A DNA stretch of 64,000 bases from Thamnaconus septentrionalis (Eukaryota; Chordata; Actinopteri; Tetraodontiformes; Monacanthidae), in NCBI GenBank assembly GCA_009823395.1, contig CM020515.1:7796489-7860488 (forward strand). Reading direction: 5' to 3'. Position 1 is the first letter of the stretch, and each line of letters opens with the position of its first letter. The notes under the pieces were generated by a model. The model was not told where the DNA came from and made no database searches. It saw nothing but the letters and a program-made list of their open reading frames with translations. The position numbers were made by a program, and so were the translations under genes. This document shows, in pieces, positions 1 through 13,800 of the stretch.

Positions 1-1005
1 AGAGTGGTAGCAGCACCACCTTGGGTGGCAGCTCTCTACCAGTGTTCAATTGGTACCATTTCGAATCCTTCACATGGGTTTTTAATTTGTGCTGCACTGT
101 ACTGCAGCAGGCAGGGTTTTGTAGGAGACCGACTGCATGTAATTAGGATAACTTAGATTTAGAACACAAGCTTGAATAGCTGTGATCAGCCCCGGATTAC
201 ACTGGGGAAAAAAGCGTGTTATTGGAGAAGGTTGTCGTTTAGAGGCTTGTTTGTATTTTGGATTACACCCCCTGAAATCTTCAGTCCCCCGCCTTCCACG
301 GCTCAGCGGGACGGTCGGTTGCTCGTTTCTCAATATCAGACTCCACAGCTGTTCTCCTCTGATAGAGGTGGATTCTGTTAAAGAACCCTTTTCCCATTTC
401 CTGGTTGTCAGATCCAGGGTTCACTTTAAAATTGAGAAAAACTGAAAAAACAAAAAAAAAGTCAAGTTAAAGACTTGAGAAAAAAATAAAGGGCTGCAGA
501 ACTCAAACATTTGTGACTGTATCTATTTTGATACTGTTTTTTTTTTAACTTAATATGTAATATTTTCAATGTTTTATCTGGTAGATTAAAAAAAGTCACA
601 TTACAAGTTATTGAGACACTTAGACTTTTTGTTGTCTACAGTTATTGTTTGTTTCAGATGAAATTGTTATGAAATTGTTTGAGTTTTTGTGCAACCATCA
701 GAAAGAGCCAGTGTTGTGTATGTTATTATTTGGTTGTCTAAAGCAGCAAGGCTGAAAAGTTTCTTAATTTGGTTTCACACCTGATTAAGGGTCAAAGAAA
801 ATTCTGTCACACAGGTCGACTTGCAATGTGGAACAAGAGCTTGAAATTTCAAGTCCCTTAAATTTCGTGTTCGTGTCAGCAACAAAGGTTCAGACTCCAG
901 ACGTGTTGGCAAAGGTTGACCTTTTCACATCTCTGAGCCGCTCGTTGTTGCTTCCTTTTGTGTGTCATGTTTGCGTTTGGTGCGTGTCTATGTGCGTGTG
1001 TCCAG

Positions 1006-1847
1006 TTGCCGACTCCTTCGACCACAAGAAGTTTTTCGAAATGGTGGGTCTGAAGGCCAAGTCTGCGGACGAAGTGAAGAAGGTCTTCACGGTGCTGGAT
1101 GCCGACACCAGCGGCTTCATCGAGGAGGAGGAGCTCAAGTGAGACCGGCGCACACGCAACAGCAAACAAAATACCGCGGTCGCGCGTTAAGATCCGAGCG
1201 CTGATCCATTCTGCTTCTTCTCTGATTCCCCGGACAGATTCGTCCTGAAGGGTTTCTCCAAAGATGGCCGAGACCTGACGGACAAAGAGACCAAAGCGTT
1301 TTTAAAAGCGGCCGATAAGGACGGGGACGGCAAGATTGGAGTCGATGGTAAACGTCCAGTTCCATTAGTGGCGGTTGGGCGGGGACACACAGCAAGGCGA
1401 CACAATTGCACAAAGATCTCCCGCGAGCACACAGGGTCGCTCTTTATCTCCCGCAAGTGGAGTTTTGCTATTTTTCTGGGGGTTTTTCGGTGCAGCTGAG
1501 GAGCTCCCAGGTTGCGATGCTTCACCTCATCCATTAGTAAAAACAGGTTTTTGCCCAACACGCTTTGAGCTGCTGCTATAAATGATGCATTCAGACTTGG
1601 TTCCTCAGGAAAGGCTCAGGCTGCACTGATAAACTGGACTCGATAAACTGTCGGCCAGCCAAAGTAACCATGTGACGCTCTGAGAGCCAAACCAGAAGAG
1701 TTGAACGTTGGTTCGACGAGCTTTAACTCCAGAATGATGAGAAGTTTGCATCGTCTTCGTAGTTGAAGCAACCCCGTCCATTTGATGTTTTGTACCTCTC
1801 TGTGCTTCTTCTCTCTTGCAGAGTTCACCTGCCTGGTGAAAGAATAA
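1006..1847 (+). CDS. pvalb: Parvalbumin, 3' three coding exons (5' partial)
   Basis: Parvalbumin is a small cytosolic EF-hand protein that buffers Ca2+ in fast muscle and neurons. Coding exons are 1006-1138, 1238-1347 and 1822-1847 (stop TAA at 1845), with consistent phases and GT-AG borders. The 88 or so residues visible cover the CD and EF hands. The loops [12 protein letters not shown] and [12 protein letters not shown] keep the usual Ca2+ ligands at positions 1, 3, 5, 9 and 12. The FDHKKFF stretch resembles the tetrapod alpha/PVALB type more than fish muscle beta parvalbumins, so a pvalb6/7-like paralogue is my best guess. The exon with the start codon and the AB domain (about 21 residues) is not recognisable in positions 1-1000, so it should lie left of the window. 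The 3' UTR runs to tandem AATAAA signals near 2440 and contains a short CTAT repeat at about 2311-2345. Confidence 0.93.
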
Positions 1848-2435
1848 AGAGTCGCCGCCTGCGCGCGTGCCAGCGAGCCACCCACCCACCCTAGCGCCCC
1901 CCAGATCACTCCCGCTACGCCCCGACGCCCGCCAGACTGCAGCCGACCCCTGCTACCTGCGCCCCCCTCCCCCGCCCAACCCATCCCCATTCCGCCTTCC
2001 ACTTCTCACGTCCTATTTATTTGATTCTTTTTATACAAGATGTCGTCTCTTTGTGTCATATGTATAGATCTTACGAAGCGTAGGCCCGTCTGCTGACGTT
2101 AGAGAACTTAAGAGAACATAGGAGAAAGACGCCCCTCCCCCCTTTCGGTGTGTTTTAGTTTGCCATCCTTTCTCTCTTCTACTCTTTCCCCCCGCTTTCC
2201 TCTCTTTCCGTCGCTGACGAATCACCACCGGACCTCCCTCTGCCTCTTTCCCCCTTTTTTTGTTTCTCTCCTCTCAGTCCGTTCCACTGCATCTGCTGCC
2301 CTCGCCATCCTTTTCATCTATCTATCTATCTATCCATCTGTCTATCTACCTATCCGCCCGCCCATCCCTTTTGCCTCTGGTAACGAGCTGTTGTAAAACG
2401 TACCAAGAGAAGACCGAGGTCGAGCTTGTAAATGA

Positions 2436-2446
2436 AATAAAATAAA
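2436..2446 (+). promoter_or_regulatory. Tandem polyadenylation signals of parvalbumin
   Basis: Two overlapping AATAAA hexamers (2436-2441 and 2441-2446) lie about 590 bases after the parvalbumin stop codon, on the same strand. They are the first good signals downstream and fit the usual length of parvalbumin 3' UTRs. Confidence 0.6.
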
Positions 2447-2469
2447 CGTGAAAGAATAAAACAAAACCT

Positions 2470-4297
2470 GGAGAACACCGACTGGCTGCGGCTCCTCCGT
2501 TAATTCTTCCCTTTGATGTCTAACCAACCCCCACCACCACCAACCCTCCTGGATAATGCATTCACAGTCGCTCTTTTGAAAACTTAAGGTCAAGAAAAAT
2601 GGCCTTCGGTCATTTGTTAGCATTCGCTTGCATCGACCGCGTCTTCAACAGCTCGGGCGTCGCACTCTTTGAGGAGCCTGCCTGACTGCGCTTGACGCGC
2701 GGTTCACGCCGCATTATGATTTGACTGAAGTGAGGGTAGGCGGGGTGACGAAGGGGTGGGTCGGTGGGGGGTGCGGCAGCCACGTTACTCCACTTCGCCA
2801 AAGAGTCCTTCCGCTCGGAAGTGCTGTGCCAGTTTAGCGCGCGCGTGCTGTCGAGCCATTAGCAGAATTGGATTCACACGGAGGTTCAATTTAGGTTAAG
2901 CATCCCCAGCGGAGGGCCCCAAACTGGCAACGCGGGAATCCTGATCCTCCTTTAGTAGGCCAGCTCACTGCCTGAGTGCATGCACACACGGCCGTGAAGA
3001 TTAGGGGGCTATCGCCCGAAAAAGAGGCCGTGCGGCAGGCGGCGTTCCTCATTGGTGCTGATCCGACGAGCTCCCGACGACCGGCTTCTGAACATTGAAA
3101 AGGGCCGAAGACCAGTTTCTCATCTTTCTGCAATACAGACTTTAAAGGTGCGTGTTGGAGTCATTTCCAGATGATCATTTTTCACAGTGCAGTCCAGAAG
3201 GAGCAGCTTGGCACGCTTAATTATTAAGAAAGACCTCTATAAATTCCCAGAATCCGAATCGTCACGTTTAGCAGGAAGCTACCAGCTTTGTCTCAGCTCT
3301 CAGTCCCACAAAGCTGAAGGTACACCTGGCTGTGGGGCGGGGGGTTGGTGGTCACGAGGTGTACCGTTGAACTCGGCCACATCCCAAAGCCCCAATTTTC
3401 AAAATTGTGTGTTTTAGCACGTTTCCATTCAAAAGATGGATGTTATTTTAAAAAAAAACACAGGAAGTAATGTCCCGCTTCAATATTAATTGATTACTTA
3501 TACGTTTCCAAAGTAACTATAAAAGATTAAATGGTGTTATGACAATGAGATACCAACATGTGATTATGGAAATTAGGTGTGTTTTATTGCTCCAGCAGGC
3601 ACATAATCAGATATTGCATAATACTATCTTGTTCCCTGATGTCTCCATCCCAGCCCAAACAAACACACGACGACAACGTGCAACGCACGGCAGTCGCATT
3701 GCGTAATTCACACCGACCACAAAATCGCTATTCCAGTGAACGTGCTGCATTTTTCATTACATTTCTGCCTCGGACATTTGATCCCCCCCTTTTTTCTCTG
3801 CCAGAGGTCACATTTTCATTTTCTACTAATCATTTTTGCAGATTACATTAGAAGTGCGATTAATATTTAGCGTCGGGCTTAATTTAGTCGAAAATGTTAA
3901 GCAAAGGAATGCTTCAATCATTCAAATGGAGAAAAAAAAAAGGAAAGTTGGAGCGGATATTTACAGCGCAGGGCAAAGATGTATAAAGGCAAAACAATCA
4001 CTGATTCACAACATCATCTGTACAGAATATACACGTTAATAGGAAGAAGTCACTCATTTCCACATCCAGCATTTGAAGAAGTAGCGATATTTAAGGCAGT
4101 AAGCACAGTGCTCTCATTAAGGCGTCGCACCGGCGATGATTCCAGGGTCTCTGCGTCAAAATACCACAAATAAAAAATAAGAAATTCATCCAAGTTTTGT
4201 GTTCTCCCTCCGTGTTTCTGTGCGGAAAGACGACAAAAGCTTCGTCAATCACCTCCCGAGGTCCAGGGACGGGCACGTGGTCATTTAGGCTCTCGGG
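2470..4297. other. Convergent intergenic region between pvalb and baiap2l2
   Basis: No coding exon is recognisable here. The stretch must hold the 3' UTR of baiap2l2 on the minus strand. A possible minus-strand AATAAA (TTTATT on the plus strand) at 3583-3588 would give a UTR of about 700 bases. The rest is unannotated sequence. Confidence 0.5.
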
Positions 4298-4770
4298 CTA
4301 AAAGTGCGGCGCCGATCTGTCGTTGGTGGACGTGGGCCGCAGCTTGACTGTGGCGAACGGGTTGGTGCCCCTTTATTTCAGAGTGGAGAGCAGAGAGAGA
4401 AAGGAGCGTGAGAGGCAGCAAGAGGCACGCCAGTGAGATCGCCGTCCAATCTAACGGCTTCGCGATACGATTCAAAACTGCATTAATGTATTGTGCGGCC
4501 TCTGCTGAAGGCCCCTCAACAGCCTCTGGGAAGAGCTGCGTCAGTCTTACCTGGGGAAGAGCTCCGGCTGACCTGAATGCGGCTTGGATTTCTGAAGAGA
4601 GGGTAAAAAAAAGGAGAAGTGACAGTGAGCGACACCGTGTGTGGAAACATGCATTCACAGAGGCCCGACCCCATGGATGCCGGACTGGCAATATGGTGGT
4701 GGGGCGATTCTTTTCCAGTGGCCACTCGAAGTACTGCAACCAAAACCCCATCCACATAAATATATGTATT

Positions 4771-4802
<32 letters not shown>

Positions 4803-7800
4803 GATAGATAGATAAAAAGGCCAGAAAAGAGTTTATACCCAGCGTGAGGTCACAGTGTCGTAGCTGCTCTGATTGGCTGATGCTTCCTGATGTATCATGG
4901 GAGTTCCATAGCATGGTGTGTAGCGCTACATGCTCTATGGGCCGCATCAGCATATGCGCTGGCTGAGCAACTACATTGAAATGAATGAGCCACCATGTTG
5001 GTTCCCAGGGGCCTTGCCCGACCCCCGAATCCCAAAAAAACTACTTTCTGGTGGGTTCACCTCGATGACACGAGCTCTAAAGTCTCCACTCGTGCAGGGG
5101 AAACAGTTGCAGAGGCCAAACATTGGCACCGCTGACATTTGCAAGAGTCCCTCCGCTAAAATTGTTGCATCGCGTGGCCCCGGGGAGCGGCGTGGGAATG
5201 CATTATGAATGCGCTTTGTAGCTCGGTAAACAATTCACGAGCAGGGAGCGCACTCCATCATCAGCCGCCCCGCCAATGAATTGTTTATAGAGTGTGAAAT
5301 GCTTAAGACGGGAGGCGGAGAGAGTGATGGAGGTTGCCGAGGCTTCCGGAGGGGAGGCGTCTCTTACCGGCGCCAGGCATCTTGACTCTAATGATGTGGT
5401 GATTTATTCTGAATTCTGAATTCTGTCATTTTATGAGCAAAAAAAAAAGAATCACCTAATTAACCAAAACCTCACTGCACGCACAAATTCAAGCAGTCAA
5501 ACACACAGGAGCCGGCGCCATCTCACGCAGACGTCATGAGCGCTGTTGCCCGTGCACCAACGGCGCTCATGCTCGCGCGCAGTCTGAGCAAACACCAAAA
5601 TGCAAGGGCACACGTGCACGCACACGCAAGCACGCACGCACGCACACGGCCTCCAGGGCTCGCGCACCGTCAGCAGCTGGAGCTCCCTCCCTGCATCCAC
5701 CAGAAGGACGGATGCGGCGCCATGGAGAAGAGCACCGTGCCGCAGTGCCCCTCCTGGACAGACTTGGGAAACACAGAGGAAAATGTCTGGATCTGTGCGG
5801 CTTTAATCCGGTAGAGATCTCGGCCGCTCACGCGCTAATAATGCCGGACGATTCTAATGATTTGGCTTTGGCTGATGTGAGAGATGCACCTCGTCAAGAA
5901 GCAATCTCCACCACCGCTAACCCAGCAGCTGTTCGGATTCACCCTCAGCGGCTGTTCTTTCAAACTCACTTGCACCAACATTTTCTAGTCTACTCTAGTC
6001 TAGTGGAGTATAGTCTAGTCTAGACTAGTCCAGTCTAGTCTAGTGGAGTCAAGTCTAGTCTAGTCTTGTCTAGTGGAGTCTAGTCTAGTCTAGATTAGTC
6101 TGGTCTAGTCTAGTCTAGATTAGTCTGGTCTAGTCTAGCCTAGTCTAGTGGAGTATAGTCTAGTCTAGGCTGGTCTAGTCCTGTTTAGTGGAGTGTAGTC
6201 TAGTCTAGACTAGTCCAGTCTAGTCTAGTAGAGTCTAGTCTAGTCTAGCCTAGTCTAGTGGAGTATAGTCTTGTCTAGGCTGGTCTAGTCCTGTTTAGTG
6301 GAGTGTAGTCTAGTCTAGACTAGTCCAGTCTAGTCTAGTGGAGTCTAGTCTTGTCTAGTGGACTATAGTCTAGTTTATACTAGTCCAGTCTAGTCTAGTG
6401 GAGTCTAGTGGAGTCTAGTCTAGTCTTGTCTAGTGGAGTATAGTCTAGTCTAGTCTAGTCCAGTCTAGATTAGAACGACAACTTTCAGAGGAAAGGTCAG
6501 CAGTTATTTGCCCATAAAGGATAAATCATTCAAGTAATTTTGTTTAATAATTGGTGAATAGGGAAAAAGTCTTGAGATTTGGAAAAAACAATTGAAAAAA
6601 AACTGGCATACATAATATCTACAGCATTGCCTGAGGTCTTGTATTTTCGCACAGATTCGTTTCAGTTGGGCCTGTAAGCTAAAGGTCAAGCTGCAATGCA
6701 CTGTAGTGTGCCAGGAAGTCATGTGTGCAGTCTGCGCTCTGAACTTTGTCCAAGGAAGACGCACTAATGAGTGTGCAGACGAGGACGCCAGTCCAAACTG
6801 TTGAACACAAGTCATATAACTGCCAGTTCAGTTATCATGTCGGTTATCGTCCTCGACGCCAGCCGCTCCTGACATCAGCTATCGGCGAAGTATCGGACAG
6901 GATTTTTCACACGGTGCATCGCTGCCAAGTACTAATTCTGACAAGGCAGCAGCGGTCGACAGCACGTCGCAACTAAAGGCACCCAGCTCGCAATCCGCTT
7001 GATGTGACGGAGAGGAACAATGGGACGGAGACGCTGCGTGAGCGACACGCACCTTGTTTTCAGATTTGGTCTCGGCTCTCGCGGTGGGAGGAGGCGCGGC
7101 CGGCTGCATCTCGGGGGGTGGCGGCGGGGGAGGAGGGTTTGGGGCCCCGCCCCCAACAACCCCGCCCAGGCTCCTGCTCCCCAGCTGGTCGAGCTGGCTG
7201 CCGCTGCTGCTGCTGCTTTTGAGAGTCGGACTGCGGAGATCAAGCATAGCGTTAGGAACAAGAAACGTGCACAGTGAGCTGATGTGAGACCAACTTCTAG
7301 CCTGGAGAAAACTCTCCAGGAAAGAGCGCGTTTAGCCCTCTGTTTGCAGCTTCCTGCTAAAACCGGTGCTTTGGTGGACCTCGCACGTGTGTGGAAGAGG
7401 TCTGATGTGGACTGAGCAAACATGTCTAGTAAAAAGATTAAAGGCTGGAAGTTGACTGACAACCCATGTTGATGTTTGCACCAACGAAGAGAAGTTTGCG
7501 TCATGCAGTTCACTTGAAACTTTAAAGCACAAAACACTCTGCTGTGTTTTAAGAGATTGCCAAAAAAAAGCCAACAAAAAGCCCAGATCAGTGTGGGAAA
7601 CGCAGTCTGATCTGCCACAAGTGAAGTTGTCGGCAGTCAGCTGGGAACGTGTCCGCGGTGACCAATCACAGTTTCACTCTCCGGTTCTCCCTCAAAGCTG
7701 TGGGTCACCCAAATTTCCAAATAGATCAAGTTATTATTGCACTTTCATATCGACCCTCTTAATGGTGCTGAACAATAATACAACGCAGACGGCCCACAGG

Positions 7801-10800
7801 GGGCGTGAATTGAACGGCGGCGCTAAACTTTTGCGCCGCTTTAAAACTCTTCACGCGTGAATAAATTATTTGTGTTTCTCAGAGCCCTGATTCATTGAAT
7901 TACTAATGCAACAGAGTGTTGTCCTCTTAAATCTAATGACCAAAACCATCTGGTCCTCACCTCCCTCTGCACGAGGTGCCAGCTGCTTTCTTGAGCAGCC
8001 ACGACGCCACAATGATTACTCACCGAGGGACGGTCATCGCCGGCGGGTCATCAACTGCTTCGACGTACGATGCCGGGAACCACCCTGGACTGCCGAGACA
8101 GAAAGAGTGCAAGAGTCTTTTCTAAAGGGAGAGTTCATGGAAAACTGCAATCTCATCCATTTCCTACTGTCCTTGAGGGGAGCTAAAGGGTCAAATTCTT
8201 TCCCACTGCAAACCTCCGGAACAGTTTTGTGGATCACAGCATTTGACCAGAGCCAAGAGGCCTAGAGTGATCAGTTGGAGTCGTAAATGAATAAAAAAAA
8301 AAATCACGTTTTCGTCCACTTTTTAGTCAACAGATGCAACAGCAACAAGACGTGTAGTCCACTAAATAACTGTCATTGGTCAGGTCAGATGATTGTGTGT
8401 TTAACGTGAGAACATGCAGGAGCCTGATCATCTCATGTGGATTCCTGCTGATCCGCAAATGTCAACACATCACAAGAGAGACGGCGAACGCAGGCAACCC
8501 GCTGTCACTGTGACAACGCTGATCTTCTATCCCGCTCGGCAGATGTCATTTTTCTAATGCTCGCTGTGCTTTGTTTCCCTTTTTCCCTGGAAAAAAGAAA
8601 ATCCCTCTGTCTCTATAATTCTTCAACCTGCTCCTAATAAATGCTTCCATCCGCCCGTTGACGTCCCAATAGATAGTGAGAGGGGCCGTGTCAGAGACGT
8701 CAGACCCCGCACGAGGGAAGCTGACGCCTGGATTTTCGACAGATGTGTCGGCGCGACGGGGGGTCGCGCAGGCAGATGAACAGCAAACAAATTCAATTCC
8801 GATTTATGCAAACTCACTTTGGGGAGCGTTCGGCGCGTCCGTACAGCCAGCCGTTGCGGGCCTGCTGCACCAGCAGGGTGATGGTCTCCCCCCTGGAGAA
8901 GGGCAGCAGGGTGCGGTTGGAGCTGGCGGGCTGGTGGGCCACGCGCGCCCTCATGGTTCTCCCACCTGCCGGCCGACCGCCTCCCACGGGAGAGGGAGCT
9001 GCAGAAAAATTAATAAGTGAGCTGATTAAAGCCTCCGTCATGTGGCAAAGGGGGGCGGGGGCGGGTACGGAGGGGGGTCGGTCTCTGGTGAAATGATTAA
9101 TTAAGATTTCATTTTTGGCTTCGCTCGAGTTCTTGAAGGGCTTAAATGCAATACTTAGAGGGTGAGCAGGCTGCTAAATATCACTGCTGGTGCATGCTTA
9201 TGTTGAAGCGGGAGGGCGCAATCCACAGAATTTCATTAAAAAAAAAATAATTTAAAAATCAGGTTGCAACACAAACAATTCTGCATAGTGGGATGTTTCC
9301 AACAGCCAAAGCTGGGCAGGAGTGGAAGTGCTTTTTAATATTCCAGAGTTTGCTTACAGCCTGTTTCTGTGAGTTCTCCGTATCTTATTATTATTATTAT
9401 TATTATTACTGGGGTTTTTTTTGGTGGCTTTTTTTTTTTGGCTAAGATAAGGAAGGCGAGTAATTAAGCAGACTATCCGCAGGGGAGAAATGAGAATGTA
9501 CGAAAGTGCAAACACGCAGACAAAAAAAAAAAAAAGTGAAAATTATGAGTGAGGGAGTGAAAGCAGTGGGGAGGGAAACAAATAAAGGTCTGATGGATGA
9601 TCAACAGTGGATGGCTGCAGGGGTGAGAGAGCGGCTTCACAAAGGCAGGCTGCAGTGTTATGGCCTGCGAAGGATTCGCAGTAAGCACCGCTGAATTGTG
9701 TTTATTCATGGAGCAACGTAAGAGAAAGAGTGAGGGAAAAGTCTGTCTGACACTGTGGCGTCACTGTCATCAAGAGCAAATATAAGTTGTTGCATTAATT
9801 CTTGATCACGTGTGCCAATCTCAAGGCCTGCGGGCTGAATTCGGCCCGTCGTCTCAGTTCATGCAGACTGCTGGAGCTCATGAGGTCTGTGATAGTCTTC
9901 AAATTAAAACATATGCTGCTTTAAATTTACAACAAGAGATCCATTCATAATCCCAAAATCTCCATTAAATGAAATAAATTGATGCATAATTGAGGAAATC
10001 CAATGGAAGTTTTGAACAAAGTCAATTTGATAAGACTTTAATTAATTTAATCTAATTCAAGAACAGTGTTTCGCGAGGTGTAGAACCTTTAGCGTCTTAC
10101 TGATAAGACATAAAAGTGGTGAAAAGGCTCATGGGAATGCAAACAGTACTTCTTTTTTGCTGAAGGGGGCGTGCAAGAGCCTTCACTCTTCTTCTACTTC
10201 CACGGAGTCAGATGGTGCATCCTTGGATGTAAAGCTATTCGGCGCTACACTCCAAAGCAGTATATATAAATATATTTTTTAATTTTACTCCAAACTACAA
10301 GACATTTTGGGGGAATTTAATGACATGATTACAGAGATTTTTGTCCAGAAGGAACGACGAATGAACTTCATTTGCAAGTTAAGGTAAGACCGTGCACACA
10401 CTGCAGTGTTGTTGAACTGCGATGGCAAAAAGCACACGGAAGGTGAAGCGGAAGCGATGTACAAGATGCACTGACATCGAGTCAGTGCATCTTGTACATC
10501 GCTTCCGCATGAGCAGACTGGGATGCAGCTAGTTTGTGAAGTCAAGATTTATATGACAATAGTAAACACTAGTAGCCACGTCGCTATACTGTAAAAGTAC
10601 TGGACACAGACTTAAATATCATAAACTCTCACGGGCCACTTTATTGGGTTCACGTGTGTGTTGTGCTATTTGTGTTAGCAAACAACTTGCAATAGCTTGT
10701 TAACATATTTAGCTAATTAGCCAGTCACATGACAACAACTCCGTGCGCTCACGCATTTAGCAGCAGTTGTGTGGAGGAAAAAAATGTCCTGTTGATGTCG

Positions 10801-13800
10801 GGGTCAAAGGTCAGAATGGTTCGACTTGTTGGAGACCATAGAAAAGGCAACAGGAACTCAAGCCAACCAGCAAGCACGGTAAAATGGCATTTTTGATTGC
10901 AACCTGCCACTTCATTAGGTACTCGGTGTGCCTGATAAAGTGGTCGCTGGGTCTAATATGAACGTTGTACCTTGGCATACTGTGGTATGGTACAAGTCAA
11001 AAACACTCACACTGTCGCTGCGGTATGTGAGCTGTTGTGATTGCTGGAGGAAAAATTGAACCTAGCAAACTGTTCCCTCCCGTCTGACAAGATGATGTCG
11101 GCTTTGCGAGGATATTTTGGGTACCGAAGGAGCACCACACATCACCTTTCACCAAAGTCAAGGTAAAGTTGACGTCTTTAAATGAACGGGTAAACGTGAG
11201 CGTGCCTCGCACTGACCAAACAAACACACAACAAGGTCAGATATCTGGCAAAATAACACGCTTATGCCTCTTGCAGCAGAGGGTAAGTTATCACGTGTCT
11301 ATATTTCTATTCTTTTTAGGATGCCAGTAGCTCTGGCAGCTACAAGGCAGCCGCATGATCGTCTTTTTTTGTGTTATATTTAGAAGAATTTGTAATTCAT
11401 TTGTTTATTTAATATATAACTATTTATTTTAACTACACATTTACTAATATTCCCTGTTGGATAGCTTGTGTTTAGTGGAATAGCTGTTTAAAAAAAAAAT
11501 ATCTAAAAAACAAAACACAAATTTGACAGGACACTTGCAATACCATGAAACGGTGATATTTTTGCCTGAGGTTATCATGCTGTGAGAATCTCATATGGTT
11601 CCAGTAATAAGTCGTATCCGGTGTTCGATTCTAAAGCGATTTTTCACTCCACGTTAAAGACAAACTGGCCCAAATTAAAAATCGTATTATCCTCCTAATT
11701 TTGATGTGTTCGGGCAACGTCAGACTTTTCCACCGCTCACCCCTCGAAGGTATGTTTCCCAGGGCCGGCTCCTCTTTGCTCCTCCTGATGTCGTTGTCCC
11801 TCGACATCCCCATCTGCAAAGTCCAGAATGCACAGCGCGTTTGTTACGGCAGGACGTATGAAGAACTTAAAAACTTCAAACTACAGAAAGGCAAACATAG
11901 CCTGCGGCCGAGAGGGAGGCTGGGGTGTCTGAGTCACAGCGAGCGGTGATTCACGTGCGAGCGCCGCATATCTGCTCGCGGCGTTGTCGGCGGGCGGGGA
12001 GACGTAAATCCCAAACGCGGAGGCCAAAACAAAGGCGGGATCCACGCTAATCCTCTGATTATTATTGCATTGGGACGCGGATCGTGTCACTTTGCCATGA
12101 GTAACGGGCTCCCTCACGCACGGGGGTTTATCTCAAGGGGGCATCTTTGTTGTTTGAATTGTAATTACGGCCTCCGCACAAAGAGCAACCCGCCGTCTCG
12201 TTCTGTGAATCATCGTCATCCTCGGCGGTAATCACGGCACCGCGGATACACTGCCGGTGATGCTCAGACTCAGAAAATTCTAGAAGTGTTATGAATGATG
12301 TCACTGATGACAGAAAATCACCGTCTTTGTTTCAGGTTTGAAACAGGTGAAAAATGGTTGGGAGGGGGGAAAAATAGGAGACTTATTGCTTCACTAACCA
12401 GCAGAGGGCAGTGTAGCAATAGAAATACTGTGTCATAGTGTTAATGTGTTTCAGTGACGCTCTGTTTTCCATACTATCATTGATTTGATGAAAAAAGATA
12501 ATGTAGGTATTATTTTTTTTATAGAAATTTCTGTCTTCAATGATTTATCCAAAACTTATTTCAAGATATTTGCCCAAGCTTGGGAAATCTGGAATTTTGG
12601 AATCAAATCAACATCAATGAGTTTTTACATTAATCTCAATCATAAGGCCAAAACATGCACCCCTGTGCTTGCGTAGTTGTCCAAAGGAGCGGGTCGCTGA
12701 GTCTCCTGCCCCCTGGTGGCGTTCACGTCGTTCCTCCAGCCGTCTGCTCGCTGCTTGAGAGAATTCCCCGCCTGCCACAGAAAACAAACACAAATGCACG
12801 AAATTGAATGTGAAAAAAACAAAAACAATCAAGGGTTAAGTAATGGTCTTGTAGTTACTACTTGTTAGAGAGCAGTGCCGCATACGTTCTTACAATTAAG
12901 AGTGACCACTGTTTGCTTTTGTTCTTCTGATTCTGACAATTTTCCTGACTTTGAGTAAGATAAGCAGTATACTGGTCAAAGGTCAGGTTTAAGATTAAGA
13001 CCACAATGCAAGACGGGTACATTATAGTTATATACCATTGCAGAAGATTAGCATCTTGATTGCAGCCCGCGGCATTTTACTCTATAAAGCGTCACATTCT
13101 TTTATCTCCAAACTCGTTTTGTGTCGCTTTTAGCTCAAGGCCGCGCGAGAGCAGCGACAGCATCAAGACCAGACTTATCAGAGTGATCTTTAAATCCCCG
13201 GGTGCTCATTGCACTCGTGACAGCGTCTGCTGGTTGCGCAATGGGATCCTTATCAGCGTGAAATGTGCCAGTTGGGTGTAGTGACGCGGCGGGGCGAGAG
13301 CGGCGAGTCCAGAGTTTCAGCGGACGACTTGCCAATGAGGCGGCGCTCACTAGTGCCAGCCGGAGGAACTGAGTCAGTTTCTCCGGTGTCGCACCGCCAC
13401 CCTTTGACCCGCGAGCAAACAGTTTCCCTCGTTCATGGCCGCAATAAGTCTCGAATAATCATTAGACACTGTGCGGATTCCCAGCTCCCAGCGTGTCGTC
13501 ACATTAGCTTCGACAGCGGCACGCTCCTTTTGTGGCGCGCCAGTTTCAATGTGGTTTGTGTTTCCCCGTATGAGGCCATTTTAATTTTTTTTATCACTGC
13601 AGTTTCCAAAACTGCACAAAGTATAGATGGCAGTAGAAACAATTCATCGCAGAGTTTAGCGAGCACGCATTATAATTTCAATATCAGACTAAAACTCGTT
13701 GTTCTACCTTGCTAGCGGAAAGTAACGCTAGCGATCACACTAACACTGCTAAGCTAGCCTTTCACGACATCACAGTCTTATTTGTTGCGTGTCACATGTG

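Noticed and set aside
10448..10508. MicroRNA gene
   Set aside because: Stem is too short and perfectly paired with a 5-nt loop. Known precursors are longer with bulges. Kept only as a foldback.
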